Shown here: positions 1-12,359 of the stretch, one piece after another
Numbering within the stretch: position 1 is the stretch's first letter
Layout of the letters: every line of letters begins with the position of its first letter
Assembly (NCBI GenBank): GCA_030674185.1
Contig: CM060308.1
Location: 36,802,050 to 36,866,049, forward strand
Source: Monoplex corrugatus
Taxonomy: Eukaryota; Mollusca; Gastropoda; Littorinimorpha; Ranellidae
Length of the DNA stretch: 64,000 nt
Direction: 5' to 3'
Translations under genes and position numbers: made by a program
Notes under the pieces: model-generated
Told to the model about the DNA's origin: nothing
The model's input: the letters and a program-made list of their open reading frames with translations, nothing else
The model's database searches: none

Positions 1-397
1 AAAAAAATAAAAACCTAAAGAATACAACAAACAAAAAGAGCAGATCTACAGATATAAATGAGGGTTTTATTGTACTACACCCCAAACATGATGTCTTGTA
101 TTTCTAATATGGAAGAAATGCCCCAAGCAACCCTGTAGAAATATCCACATTCACTGAGATAAATTTATCTAATATATGCAAGTGTTTCATCATGACATAA
201 TCTCAATAATTCATATATATATAATAAATACTCAATGCCTATTAAGCACTATTCACATATTAATAATCAATGGCTATTAAGCTTAAATAAATTGTGAATC
301 TAACAGTAATACAAAAGAAATGGATATCTGGTACAGCTAACGAAACTGTGGAATGTCAAGGTAAGAAACATGAGTGTGTATTATTTCGTTTTCATAC

Positions 398-604
398 CTT
401 AAAAAAATTAGCATTGTGTTTTGTCCAGAAGACATGATTCCACTGAATGGTTTCTGCTTGCTGCTGGCGGAATTTCTGTTCAATGTCTGTCTCATCTGTG
501 TGCACTTGGAATCTGATTGGCCGGATATTGGAAACAGGATCTGGAGGTCCAATCCAGTTCTTCGTTCCAGATTGTGGAGGTTCTGCTTCAATTCTGAGCT
601 TGTC
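398..604 (-). CDS. COA8: COA8/APOPT1-like internal exon (partial gene)
   Basis: A 207-nt exon read on the minus strand, phase 0 at both ends and 69 codons long. It is bounded by an acceptor ending ATGCAG (605-610) and a donor AAG|GTATG (around 396-400). The peptide contains NWIGPPDPVSNIRPIRF, then an EQKFRQQQAETIQWN stretch and FWTKHNANFFK. From memory this matches the conserved core of COA8 (APOPT1), where WIGPPD, SNLRP and an EQKLR-Q-ET-EWN-FW pattern are characteristic. COA8 is a mitochondrial matrix protein that promotes cytochrome c oxidase assembly and protects it from oxidative damage. The C-terminal exons should lie left of base 1. The mitochondrial-targeting first exon should lie to the right on the minus strand, but I could not identify it. 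Confidence 0.88.
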
Positions 605-1072
605 CTGCATCATGAAAACATTTCATATTTTTCACTGATGTTGGCAAAAATGGTGCTTAACTGAATACTAATTAAAATAGCTTATTTTAGGCCATAAAGA
701 ACTGGCCTTTTTTTTTTTTTCCTTTTATGTCCCTCACAACAGAAATATTCTACTAAAATACAGTTTGTTCTCCATGGAAAAAATGTGTCACCATGGCACA
801 GTGCCACCTCTTTTTTTCCCAAAAATGTATACAGTATTATAATTTTTGTTGACCCCTTTCTATGAAATAAGATTGTTCTACAGAAAATTGCCAGAGGCAA
901 TGCTTTTTTTTCATCTCATCTGAACAACAAGACCACCTCTCAAGCTCTGCTAAAGGAGGGAGAAAATCCCTGACTGGGAATCAAATCCAGGACTCTGCCA
1001 TATAAAAATTAAAGTGCGCATGAAGTTGTTCTGAAACTGGGATAATGATTTCATTCAATCTGACTCTGTGTG

Positions 1073-1073
<1 letters not shown>

Positions 1074-1120
<47 letters not shown>

Positions 1121-1122
1121 TT

Positions 1123-1196
<74 letters not shown>
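1074..1196. repeat. (GT)n microsatellite
   Basis: About 120 bp of TG dinucleotide with one GGTTGG interruption near 1119. Open reading frames of Cys-Val or His-Thr repeats over it are artefacts. Confidence 0.98.
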
Positions 1197-1197
<1 letters not shown>

Positions 1198-1451
1198 ATG
1201 CATCTGCATGTTTGTGTGCATGTGTATCACGCGTGCGTGTTTCAGAAAGAACAAATGTGCTTGTGTATGCATGTGTGTGTGTGCATGCACTTTGCCATTC
1301 ACCTTACTACGTGCAGTTCAGGCATCACTTATCAAAATACTCCACCAGATTATGTGCAAGGATATCATGCAATCCCCTGCCCTTCCCCCTTTCCTCTCCC
1401 ACCCCCACCAACAACCACATCTCATGAACAGATATAAGTGGGGTGATTTGA

Positions 1452-1454
<3 letters not shown>

Positions 1455-1533
<79 letters not shown>

Positions 1534-1580
1534 GTGTGTGTGTGTGTGTGTGTTGTGTGTGTGTGTGTGTGTGTGTGTTG

Positions 1581-1656
<76 letters not shown>
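1455..1656. repeat. (GT)n microsatellite, interrupted
   Basis: About 200 bp of TG dinucleotide with TTG interruptions near 1532, 1552 and 1578-1582. It is separated from the previous TG tract by 260 bp of ordinary sequence. Confidence 0.98.
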
Positions 1657-1657
<1 letters not shown>

Positions 1658-1974
1658 ACAGAAAATGTGCATACATCACGTGCATATGCGCGTGTTTTGT
1701 GTTATTAAGTGCGTCTGTGGATGCATTCTTGTCATATAATTAACTTCATGGATGAGTTAACAGTGCAGTTTAGGCTCCACTTTCTAAGTTATTCCACTGG
1801 ATTTTTTTACATGGATATCATGCTCAACCTTGCCACCATCAACAAAAACAACCCACATTTTATGGGTGGTGTGAGTGGTGGGATTTCAAGGTGCAGTCTG
1901 GGCCTCCATGACTTCTGCAGATCTCACGCAAGTTTATTTACATGGTTGGACTTCACTGCTTGTGACAACACAAT

Positions 1975-3105
1975 CATCATCATCATCATCAGGTGCCTTG
2001 CCACATGGCGATGGCGGTCATGGCCTTCCATCTGTTTCTATCTCTTGTTGCCTCAAGCACCTCTTCCACCCTCTCTGTCTTCAGCCCTCTGCAAGTCGTC
2101 CAATATCTTCTCCCTGGGTCTACCTGGTGCTCTCTTTCCCTCCAGCTTTCCTGTTGTGACCAGGTGCTCCAATTCTCCTTTCCTCATAAAATGGTCTATA
2201 AATGTTGCCGGTCTTTTCCTAATCTTCCTTATGAATGATCTTCTTGTGTCCACCAACCTTTAATCCAGGGTCTTCTTCTAGGTTTCTCACGATGTTTTCG
2301 CTGTAAAGTGAAAACAGATCTGGTGACAAAACACAACCCTTTCTGACTCCTCTTTTGATGTTTTGGAAAGACCTTGTATCGTTTTCTATTCTCACTGCAG
2401 CTGTTTGATCCCCAATGCATATTTCTGATTGTTCGTAGATCTTTTCCATCGATACTGAGTCTTTCTAGTTGGTTGATCAATTCTTCATATCTTACCCGAT
2501 CGAAAGCCTTGGCATAATCAACAAAGCATAAATATAAATCCTTATTCATTTCGATTGACCTCTCTATGATAGTTCTGAGGATGTATATGGCATTAATTAT
2601 AGTTCCTTTCCCTTCCACAAATCCACACTGTTCCTCTGCTATTTCACTTTTGATTCTATTCCTTGTCCTCATTATGATTATTCTTAATAGGATTTTTGTT
2701 ATATGACTCATAAAACTGATCGTGCGATGGAGTTCGTATTCTATTGCCCCTGTCTTCTTTGGAAGTACAATGAAAATTGATTTTGACATATATATCTTTG
2801 GGGATTTTTCCAGTGTCATAATTTCATTTAAGAGGACTGTTATTTTTTCAATACCAAATTCCTCCTGGGCTTCAATTATCTGTGTAGTAATGTTGTCTGG
2901 TCCTGGAGCTTTTCCTGGTTTCATCTTTTTCAGTGCTGCTCTAACTTCATCTTTCATTATGGGTGGTCCTTCAATGTTCTTTCTTATAATGTGTTCTTCA
3001 TTTCTGTCATCTTCGAAAAGGTCTTTATTGTACTCTCCCCATCTGTCTAATATTTTGTCTTTTTCCATGATAAGTGTATCATCTTTCAATTTTAAGCAAC
3101 CAGTT
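1975..3105 (-). mobile_element. RTE-like LINE, 5'-truncated, frameshifted RT
   Basis: On the minus strand, residues encoded at 3089-2229 form a reverse transcriptase start: KPGKAPGPDNI, LPKKTGAIE, HRTISFMSHITKILLR, EEQCGFVEGKGT and CFVDYAKAFDRVRYEEL (palm motif A). A frame change near 2450 then gives GVRKGCVLSPDLFSLYSENI (motif B, usually RQGC, here RKGC). The C-terminal tail (2256-2053) has EGKRAPGRP. The catalytic YADD segment is missing, so the copy is dead. The 3' end is a (CATCAT)n tract at 1975-1991. Sequence between 3106 and 3150 is T/G-rich and unrelated. Confidence 0.9.
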
Positions 3106-4384
3106 TTTGTTGTTGTTGGTTGTTGTTTTTTTTTGGGGGGGGGACAGACATTTCATCAGTCCCACTCCTACCAAAATGAAACCAATCCCTGGAACAAGCA
3201 GCTAAAAAAATTCTGATATATTGGTTTTGCAAACAGTACTTTATATAATATTTACACGTTAATCAAAATGTGATCATTGTGCCATCATTGTTTATCTCCT
3301 AAGGAAAAAAGTGTCCTCTCTGAGATATATATGTAAATCAGTTTTATGCAGTTGTTTTCAAAAACCATGACAAAAAGAAAGTCTAACTACCAATTAATTG
3401 TTGATATTTGGTGCCTCTAAAGTCTAATAGTGGTTTCTGCATCAGAAAGTGAGAAAAATTGTGAGAAATGAGGGTAAGCATTGTTGGAACAGGAACATGA
3501 GGTTTCCAAAAAATAACATTAACTCTCATGTCGATCTTACAGATACGTATGCATACTGGTCTTCACTAACTGGTGGGTTATCATCTGGGGTAGAAGACCA
3601 ACATATTCTTCCGCATGCACACATGGAGAGGTCCTGATGCCTTGCTTTCTGCTTCCACTGGTCCTTCTGTTGAAGAGCAATTGTTTTGAGCATAAAAGAT
3701 ATGATGGTGCTCCGCTGTTGCCCACATGTTCTGTTGCAGACAGTGTCTTCCCAGTTGGTGGTATTGATGCCATTGCTGATAAGGTTGATTCAGAGTATCT
3801 AGCCTTGTATGATTTCAGCAGTCTTCTCTGTTCATGGTTTCACTGCTTCAGTTCTCTGGGATGCTGTTGTCTTGTCTGACAAAGTTGAGACTTGATGAGT
3901 AGTCATTCAGTGCTTGGCAAGCCACATTTCTTCAGACTTTGAGGATCAGATACACAATCTTAACACAGAATGCTGCATATATTTATCAGACATCTTTAAT
4001 GGAACTGTTCCAGCTACAGAATGTGTTGTTGGTAAGTAATCCAGTTCTCAGATAAATTTACTGCTTTTGAAATGGCATACTGACAAGAAGAATTTATCAA
4101 AATTATTGAAATCTACACTAGCCAAGCTTATAACACTAGCCATTTTCATTTAATATGTGAAATTTCCTATAATTCGCTGAGTTATAAGACTAAGAGGTTT
4201 AGTGAAGCACTTTCCATTACATATAATTCTAAATTTACAAGCAGCCTCAATCAACTTCCATAATTCAGCTTCTAATTTACAGCCAAAAATTGCCTGGCTG
4301 GCAACTCTGTTCGGACTGTAACTGTAAGCCTTGCTGGGTTGCTGAAAGGGTTATACTACAATAAAATAGGAGCCACCTCATATA
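3106..4384. other. No gene recognised
   Basis: Contains a G-run at 3136-3143 and open frames of 60-80 codons on both strands (3449-3879) that lack splice context or recognisable motifs. I see nothing I can name. Confidence 0.5.
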
Positions 4385-4775
4385 CAGGGTGTTCCAAAAG
4401 TCTTGGGCACATTTTAACATTGATTACCCCAAAAACCCTGAAGAATACAACAATGCATGTTACATATTCCGAAAGCTGGCTGTTTTGAGTTTTCTGTTGA
4501 CTGTTCAAAGATGCTCAATGTGAGCACCGTTGGTCACTCGGCACACATCAAGGCGATAGTCAAATTCTTGCCAAACACGTTCCAGCAGTGCGTTGTTGAT
4601 TGTTCCAACAGCGTCCGTTATTCGGGTTTTCAATTCATCCACATACAAAACCATCATTATCGTCCCAAATAAAATTCATGGATTCAGCTTTAAAATGATA
4701 CCAGTTTTATCTTACTACCGCTCATAGTTCAGCAGATATGAGGACTTGAAATGTGCCCAAGACTTCTGAAACACC

Positions 4776-4778
<3 letters not shown>
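4385..4778 (-). mobile_element. Internally deleted mariner-like element
   Basis: Inverted termini: the left end starts CAGGGTGTTCCAAAAGTCTT (4385) and continues GGGCACATTT; the right end is AAATGTGCCCAAGACTTCTG followed by AAACACCCTG (ends 4778). They pair over about 30 bp with few mismatches. Both ends are flanked by TA, the tc1/mariner target. Minus-strand sequence at about 4640-4506 encodes a transposase C-terminus, VDELKTRITDAVGTINNALL followed by RVWQEFDYRLDVCRVTNGAH and a stop shortly after. This is the familiar mariner-type tail. At 394 bp it lacks the catalytic domain and could only be mobilised in trans. Confidence 0.9.
4503..4643 (-). pseudogene. Mariner-type transposase C-terminal remnant
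   Basis: About 45 codons on the minus strand containing VWQEFDYRLDVCRVTNGAHI and a terminal stop. The DDD/E catalytic region is deleted. It lies between the terminal inverted repeats of the 4385-4778 element. Confidence 0.85.

Positions 4779-4838
<60 letters not shown>
4778..4838. repeat. (TA)n microsatellite abutting the mariner TA site
   Basis: About 60 bp of TA starting at the right-hand TA target site of the mariner remnant. Confidence 0.97.
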
Positions 4839-4841
<3 letters not shown>

Positions 4842-4875
4842 GTATTATCTTGTCATTTGTGGGATATAAAATCCG

Positions 4876-4916
<41 letters not shown>

Positions 4917-4920
4917 TGTT

Positions 4921-4950
<30 letters not shown>
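4876..4950. repeat. (GT)n microsatellite
   Basis: About 75 bp, TG with TTTG and GCGC interruptions near the 3' half. Confidence 0.97.
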
Positions 4951-4951
<1 letters not shown>

Positions 4952-6320
4952 CTTTACCTCTTTGGACTTTGAATATGTCCCTGACCATGATATCATACGG
5001 CTTCTGGCAAAACAAAAAACACAGACACGTTTACTTGCAAGCATTGTAGCACCAATTACGCTTGTTAATTCATTCAGCACGTTTGTCTTCCACTTTCAAT
5101 ACTTCACAACGCAAGAACGAGAGAAGACATGTGTCCCAGACCAGTTAGGCTATTGGCTGCACTCCGCTAATCCTTCTAGCGAGTTACCGTTCTTGCCGAC
5201 TCAACTGCTTGGCCCTCTCCTATTCCTATTAGATAGCCTCCTCCTCCTCCTAAAAAATAAAAAAAATAAAAAAAAAGCCTCCAAACCACAGTCCTCGGTG
5301 GGAAACTCTTCAGCTGGCTAGCAGGGCACTGGTGAAACTGTCAAGCCTAGTAACCCAGTAGTGATTTTTTTCAGCTGCTCAAGAATATCAAAGAAGTAAG
5401 AAAGGGACGGATCAGCACGGTAATTAAACTGGAAATGGAAATTAGTGAACAACGTATATGTGCAGATGGCCCAGAACAGGAGTGGACTCACGAGACAGTG
5501 GGTCTAAAATAATAGCATTCATGAAAAAATGCACTCCGCAGATGGGAGTCTCTGACTGCAGATTAAAAGAATGTGGACTACACAGATATGTTAAAATTAT
5601 TATTAACCTGGAGGGGAATAGACGTAAGATCAAGAGCTATTTCATGGAGTAGTTAAGTTTTCAAACTTCAGAACACTTACTTTATTACTCAAGGATAGCA
5701 GCAGTGGGTCCTACTGAAATGCCATACAGCTAGTCCTTGCTACTCCATATGTACAATATAAGCATATTAAAAAGAACATGAAATATAATACAACAATAAT
5801 AATACTTATACAGTTGCATATATGATATACACATCAAATCATAGCACACATTATCACCATTCACCAAAGAATTCACTGGCAATGACAAAAACGTTGTACG
5901 AAACACACAGACTGGGGGGGAGAGAACAGGAGGGGAGTACGACAAAAGGATGGGCACATATGGGGGAGGGGAGGAGAGAGAAAGTTGAGGCCAAAAGAAA
6001 TCTGGGCAGACTACCCACCTCCAATATGAACAACATCACCAAATCAACGGATCGAAGGTCTATGAAGTAGTACAGAAGAGTTAAAAACCAGAATAAATGG
6101 AGGAGTAGTATTGTGACATCAGCTGTGGCAGCTATCATCAAACATGATGATGGTGACTGGTGAGATCACACCATTTACAAAAGCATGAGATATAAAGGCA
6201 GATAAATGTAAAGCAAATACTTATCAAACTTTAACGATAACAACAAAACGGCAACAATAACATAACAATATTGCTAGTAGTTGCAATAATATTTTGTTTA
6301 CGGGACAAAATCCCTGACTG
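4951..6320. other. No gene recognised
   Basis: Only short open frames without motifs. There is an A-rich run at 5251-5276 and a purine-rich stretch (5911-6000). Nothing else is identifiable. Confidence 0.5.
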
Positions 6321-6329
6321 GGAATCGTA

Positions 6330-6450
6330 GAGAACACCAGGGTGGCTGAGGATAGAGAGGGTGGAAGATGTACTTGCAGCGACAAGGGATAGATTCGTGT
6401 GGAGGGCCATGATCGCCAACGCCATGCGGCAGGGCACATGATGATGATGA
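6330..6450 (+). mobile_element. 3' tail of the RTE-like LINE, plus-strand copy
   Basis: Plus-strand sequence encodes a short ATRDRF...MIANAMRQGT tail, a stop and a (GATGAT)n tract at 6440-6451. The same C-terminus is seen on the minus strand at 49634 and 63300. A severely 5'-truncated insertion. Confidence 0.78.
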
Positions 6451-6739
6451 TCGGAGTGGCACGCTTGGGCCTCATAATATTGGCACAGTTAGCATTGGAA
6501 GAAGAGCCAAGATCACGGGCCTTGGATTTGCCAGGAATATTTAAGGGCTGGATGAGACATTGACAGGACGTGGCGTGAAAGTCGGCACCAGAAGGACAGA
6601 ATTAGTGGCGTGGCGCTGAGTGTAACTGTCCATGGTCTGAGGCTGTGGGCTGTTCAATAATTCACTTGCTTGGAATCCATCATTGGCAATGGGGTATCCA
6701 GGCCATAAATCCTCTCAAGGGGAGAAAAAAAACAACAAA

Positions 6740-7292
6740 TTAATGACACTGACCAGGCTGAAACCTGTCTGGAGGGACAAGAACATTTCTATGAAACACG
6801 AGATGAGGTTCTTATGTGTGCAGGTATATTCATCTTCCTGTATGCATGTGAGTCATGGATCTTCACAGTGGACTTGGAAAGCCGAATCCAAGCCACGGAA
6901 ATGCGATGTTATTACAAGATACTGAACATCAGATATACTGATCATATCACCAATGGACGAGTGTGCCAAACCATCAAGTATTATACTGGAACATATGAAC
7001 ATCTGCTGACATAGCTGGGAGCAGAAAACTGCTTTGGTATGGCCATGTAACAAGATTCGATGGTCTAACTTAATCATCAGTCATCCCGAAAACTGTTGAT
7101 GGGATGGAGATGGAAGGGAAGACAGAAAAAGCATAGGCCGACAACATTACAGAATGGACAGAGAAACCATTTGCAGAGACCCAAGTTGTGGCACACAACC
7201 ACAAGAGTCGAAGGAATCTGGTGAACATTTCTTGACTCTTCACGGTGGAGTTAAGGGAAAAGGAGAAGAAGAAGAAGAAGAAGAAACTGATA
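6740..7292 (+). mobile_element. LINE RT C-terminal remnant with (GAA)n tail
   Basis: Plus-strand frames contain ACESWIFTVDLESRIQATEM and RCYYKILNI, then (after frame changes) WYGHVT-like and GRQ-like pieces. This order is typical of the region after the RT domain in LINEs of the endonuclease-RT type. It ends in a (GAA)n tract at 7262-7288. The last 60 bases recur at 62700-62815. Confidence 0.78.
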
Positions 7293-9116
7293 CAAGTTCA
7301 CTCTCACGATTTTTTTGATTTTTTTATAAAATCTGTCTGTCTGTCTGTCTTTTGTCTTTTGTCTGTATAAGAGCAAATTGTCTCACAATCGGGCGTAGGC
7401 ATTAAATAAATAAAATTAATTTGGTTTGGTGGGGGCTGTGCGACGGTGTTCAGTAAATAGATATTTTGCAGACTCAGCTGAAGCGGAAGTTCCTGTACAG
7501 CTTGTTTGAGGTATATTGCAATGCAATAGATGAGGTATATTGCAATGCAATAGATGTTTTGGTGACTTGTTTTGAGCGCAAGGTAAGGACGTAGAGTATT
7601 TTAACACTTGCGTGATATGGGAAGTGTGCCTGTTAGCTCTCTCACGGATTTTGCGAAGGGACACAATATGTATTTGTATGCCTTAAGTTATTCGTCTATA
7701 TTGATCTAGTCCAATTTCAGTTTAATTTGATTTTGAGTTTCTCAAGATGACCCACAAGATAACGGTCGGAATGAATTTCAAATTGAATCTTATCAAGTGA
7801 GTTGATGTTTAAACGGTTAAAGGGTATAAGTTATTTGGAATATGCGTAGGAGTTGGAAGGGGCCACAACACGGTGTCAAGTGCCTCCAAAATCCCAGACT
7901 AGACCGACCCCCCTTCCCTCCCCCCACTTCCACTCAGAGCCCCTGCCCCACCCACCCTGCTGCCCTCTTCACCCACATCTGCCTCTCAACTCCACCTCTT
8001 GCCCTCTTCACCACTCCACCCCTCTTGCCCTCTACCCCTCCTCCTCCTCCACCCACCCCCATCATTCCCCACCCCCCACCCCACCATCATTATGATTAAA
8101 ACTGAACTCTTAAGACATGTCCTCAGCCCCAGGTTTATCTGCTGCAAACCCCCCAGTTATAGGCGCCAGAATAATCAAGTTTGATTGTGGGCCCCAACAC
8201 TGAAGAAGAATGAAGAAGGAGAAGAGAGTAGCAGTTTTGTATGCACATTTATTTTGAGGCTACTCTTGTGCAATTCAAAACAGAGTAGCAGGAATCAGTG
8301 TGGGTGAAGTACTGAACTTTACATGGAGAGGAGACGAACGTCTTGTACAGTTGTAGGGATGTGACAAAAAAATTGATTTTTTTTTTACATAATATAATTG
8401 ATATCAGCATCAAGATGAAAAGAGAAAAGCTTTGCAATGATACAAATCTTAAGAAGATTGGTCCATTGTGGCGAAAGTTATGATTTTTGAAAGAAATCAG
8501 TTTTAAAATAGGCTCATACAACTTATAAGAAAAATGGTAGGTTCGCAAGAAAACCGGATTCCATGCAGCCGCAAGTGTTCGATAAAAAACTGACATGCTC
8601 TGGTGCTTTGACGGAGGGGCTCCATGTATCGGACCCTTGATTGGTCATTATCTATGATCATTATTGAAACAATAGGCCTACATGTTAGGACGCTAAACAT
8701 AGATGGAACTGCAGCCTCCGATTGCGATTCTTTTATTTTGTGCTGTCACATGAGAGCAGATGGACATTTGGCTGACCACTTGGTTGTAATCCCTGCTAAC
8801 GTCGAGGGTAAATAAATGATCCTCGTGAAAATTGGCTGCGTAGTAGACTAATCCCTCTTCTGTTGACATGCCAAAATTTAAAACAGATCTATGGCGAGTC
8901 TCATATGTTAGATCTGTCCCGCTAGGTGTATGGTGTGCGGAGGCGATAGTGCATTCATGCCGCCATTGTTGGTCGATCTTAGGCAAAGTCTGAACGACTA
9001 GATCTACATACTGCTGATAGCAGACTAGTTTGTATTGACATATCAGTGTTTTTGGTGATGACATTAATACATACTGATTTTATCAATCATTCAATGATTG
9101 TTTTCGTTGTGAAAAA
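7293..9116. other. Anonymous sequence with short duplications
   Basis: A 25-bp direct duplication (GAGGTATATTGCAATGCAAT, about 7508 and 7533) and a (CTGT)n run at 7335-7350. A CCCCACC-rich pyrimidine stretch at 7905-8090 produces proline-rich frames with no known domain. A plus-strand donor-like AAG|GTAAGG near 7580 could end an untranslated exon, but nothing proves it. The minus-strand open frame 9064-8693 (123 codons) has no recognisable motif. Confidence 0.45.
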
Positions 9117-9185
9117 TGCCTTTTGTGTGTGTGTGTATGTGTGTGTAATCGGCGATGAAGACTTTTATCAGAGTATCAGTTGACA

Positions 9186-9415
9186 GAAGCTGGGCACGCC
9201 CAGTCAGACTGCCTTATCAGCATCAGATCATCTAGTTGCATGGATTGTTTGTTTATTGAAATCATTAGTCTGGTTGTTATGACATTAATTTTTTGTATGA
9301 AAATATAGGTCCCAGTAGCTTGGCACAACCAGTCTGATGATCTCATCATATGATCATGATGACTCATCAAATTGATCTAGATAGATCTGTTTGCATGGAT
9401 TCTTTGTTTAGCCCT
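9186..9415. repeat. Imperfect direct duplication of about 130 bp
   Basis: AGCTGGGCACGCCCAGTCAG at 9186, with GCATGGATTGTTTGTTTA later in the unit, is echoed at about 9317 (AGCTTGGCACAACCAGTCTG) and at 9394 (GCATGGATTCTTTGTTTA). The unit is about 130 bp and diverged. Confidence 0.6.
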
Positions 9416-10069
9416 ACTTTCATAGCGCACACAGCCCAAACAACAAACACAACTCATAGTGAAAAGACGTTAAATCAGAGAATGAACAAACGAAACACAA
9501 CTGAGGGACTGCAGGAAGAAAAAGAAAGAAGGGGAAGACAAATATATGGCCATAGTGCCAATAAACCTTGAAACTAATCACATTGATCCTTGAAATGAAA
9601 ACAGTTTGCACCACCAAAACTAGAGACCAGTCCAGAAATTACACTATTGGACACAAGCACCACTCATTAAAAAAAAAGTTGGGGTTAATGTCATTGTAAT
9701 ACAGGTAAACGTGCAATTAGTGCAGTTTAGCTTGCTCTTGCTCCTGTAAATTTCTAGGCCTCTCTTGGTTGCCTAAAATCTGTTCTGAATTTAGAGTAGT
9801 CCTGATCATAAGAAATTAACATATTTTGTGTATATATGTATTGTAAATATGGAATAGGAATGACTGGGCCTAGAATTAAATCCTGAGCGGGTCAGATCAT
9901 AATTGAGTGAAAATATAGAATTGGTACCCCAGAGGTTGCAGAGCAGTCAAAAATAAAGATAGAGGTATAGTTTTACTTTTGCCATATTTTGAAAGCTAAA
10001 GCAATGTAGCTTAAGGGAACATAAATTAAAAAGCTGGGTCTCATTTGGTTTTTTAGTAATTTGCATAAT

Positions 10070-11070
10070 AAATGAAAATGCATCACGGTGTGACACCACA
10101 TGGCTCAAAGTTCTGAAATATACAAAAATACAAAATAATTGCTGCATCTTGTGGTTGTTGGACAACAAAGGAACCAAACAAGATAGAAAACACAAATGTA
10201 ACATTTCATATTGTACAGATATAAGCACTTGAAAAGTGTGACACCGTGAGATACGCGACGCCCTGTGAAAACATTTAAGATTGATCTCAGTTTGCACTAT
10301 TTTGTAAGAGTCTGTGCATTATCATTATTTTGCATGATCAACAGCTATTGTGTGCATAAGAACCAGTATATATTTAAATTAATTTCTAGGCAAAAATCAA
10401 AAGTACATCATGATAATCATGTTTTGTGTCACGTTTTCACATGTGACACCGCTGACATTACATGTGACACCGTGAGGTACATGACATATCTTCAGGCAAT
10501 GATCAAGTCTAAAACTGGCTTTTCCACTTAGATTTTTAAGACCTTTTAATTTTTATCTTTTGTGTCGATACATGTCATCTAACAACAGTGGGCATATTTC
10601 ATCATGCTAAAATTCTTAAAACAGAGATGATGCCGTTATGTTCATCAACGATCAAGTGTGACACACACAATCCGATGAGACAAATAAGCCAGTGTTGGGA
10701 TTTATCGACCCATTTCAATAAAATTACGCTTTACCACACATTTAAACTCATACATACACATCAAAAAGAGATAAAAAAAAAAAAAAGGCATCGTGCACTC
10801 GCCGCGAACACAGTGAAGGGCTGGAAAAGTCTTGAAGCAAGTTGAAGGGTTGACCTGATGAAAGCGCGGGGAATTCTCGTTCCGTTCTGACAAGGACACG
10901 ATGTGTGACACAACACAGATTTTTGTGCTTCTGCTATTTTTAGCAGTACACACTTGTGCACAAACGTCATCACTCGATGTGTACATATGATTAGTCATTT
11001 TAGACGGTCACTCGACTGGCCAGGCAGCGTTCGTCTGCTACAATTGGACTTCAAAGTCATCATAAGTGTG
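10070..11070. repeat. Scattered TGTGACACC-type motifs in an anonymous region
   Basis: TGTGACACC or close variants recur at about 10089, 10238, 10443, 10465, 10654, 10902 and 11064, several followed by GTGAG and a TAC/GAC. Spacing is irregular. No open frame of substance covers the region (9420-11809) and I recognise no gene in it. Confidence 0.5.
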
Positions 11071-12055
11071 ATGCCATTCACAAAAAAATTATAGAAAATT
11101 AATAGTTTGCTTTATTTCTGTTAAATGGTATCGGTTTTAAGGTAATTCATATTTATTTTAAGATGAAAAGCTGAACTTGTGCTTGAGATGAATGGCACTG
11201 TGTGTAGCGAAAGGCTCTGCACACACCATAGCGTGACTCCGCTTGTGAATACGGAACGGTCATTTTCAGGAGTCTAGTATAAATACTAAAATAGTATAAT
11301 TACGCAACACGCTTTTAAAAATTAATCGCGTTGTCGTCACAGTTCAATTGACGTTTTATTGATGATTTAAAACAATCACCACGCAATAAATTGAAACAGT
11401 GTGTGTGTTTGACTGCAACATTCGAAGCACATGTTCAGCTGCAACTTTTCAGCGGCCATATTTGTTTGTTTTTCGCACTTAAGAGTTAAAGTGCACTTTT
11501 CTTAAAAATTAAAATTATTGTGGTGCCATCGCTGCTACCACAGCTTCTCCATTGTTAACTTAGTACATTAGTAGCCTTTATGCTACCTGGGAGTTAATTT
11601 CTAAGCTGTAATAGAGGAAATGTTCACTACCCCTTTGGGGTACCAGTTCTGGAGAACTAGTCAATTACAAACACTAACTTAGCTAGAGGTCTTTTTGTGG
11701 TGCATTGATCAAATTGGAACAGTCACAGCCAGTTTTTGTGTCACAGTCATCCAAAATGTTATTTTCAAGATCCCTTTTTGGAGGTTTTGTTACATAGAAT
11801 AATCTTTTTTTAACTCACTCGGTACGACGGAACGCTATAGCGGTCGTGAGGAAAGGCACCGTTCCGTACGACGGAACGCTATAGGCTAGCGGTTTCGATA
11901 ATTAAAAATTTTTAGACGCTCCCCTCTAGATCCTGCACGCCTACCATAGCCACACTGGTCCTGCAAACATGTCAAGGGTCAAAGGGAAAGTTACTTCGTG
12001 AGATTCCGTAGCCATACACTCGTCGGGAAACGATTGACTTTGGTACCCTACACGA

Positions 12056-12355
12056 ATGGCTAATCTGCATTCGTGTCAAAAATGGCGTCGCAGGCGAGTA
12101 CGAGTTTTCGAACAAAGTAGATCGCGATGGCGGCATTTTACTGCTGCTGAAATGATTGAAGTGCTTCAGACTGAAGGATTGGACATTGAGGAGTATGATG
12201 AAGATAATGATGAAAGTGTATCAAGTGATGGAAGCTGCCAGCAAGGAGGAACTGACAGTGACCCAGTTTCAGACGACAGTGAAGTGGGAGAGGATGGTGG
12301 GCGTACACGTCACAAGAGGCGAGCGGTCAGTGGGTCAAGTGAAACGCATGTCTGA
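12056..12355 (+). pseudogene. piggyBac-type transposase N-terminal segment
   Basis: A frame of about 99 codons with a basic start (KWRRRRVRVF), FTAAEMIEVLQTEGLDIEEY, and then a strongly acidic serine-rich tract (EDNDESVSSDG, DPVSDDSEVGED). Such acidic leaders are usual in piggyBac transposases. The frame stops where the LINE was inserted and the matching core resumes beyond it. The family call rests mainly on the TTAA termini and the downstream segment. Confidence 0.7.
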
Positions 12356-12359
12356 TGGA

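Noticed and set aside
1045..1743. Long Cys-Val and His-Thr open frames over TG repeats (also 18347-18814, 57369-58554, 60485-60901)
   Set aside because: Dinucleotide repeats are open in several frames on both strands. There is no start, splice or motif support.
3537..3879. Short frames on both strands
   Set aside because: No family resemblance. Probably chance in mobile-element debris.
7416..7664. COA8 first exon (basic N-terminus MSLRKIRERANRH, minus strand)
   Set aside because: No convincing donor in the right phase, and it overlaps a short direct duplication. Left unassigned.
7842..8099. Proline-rich frames
   Set aside because: Caused by a C-rich low-complexity tract.
8693..9064. 123-codon minus-strand frame
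   Set aside because: No recognisable motif, repeat-free but without splice context. Could be chance.
11400..11470. Minus-strand ATG in strong context (ATATGGCCGCTG) as a gene start
   Set aside because: The frame closes after about 27 codons and no splice partner was found.
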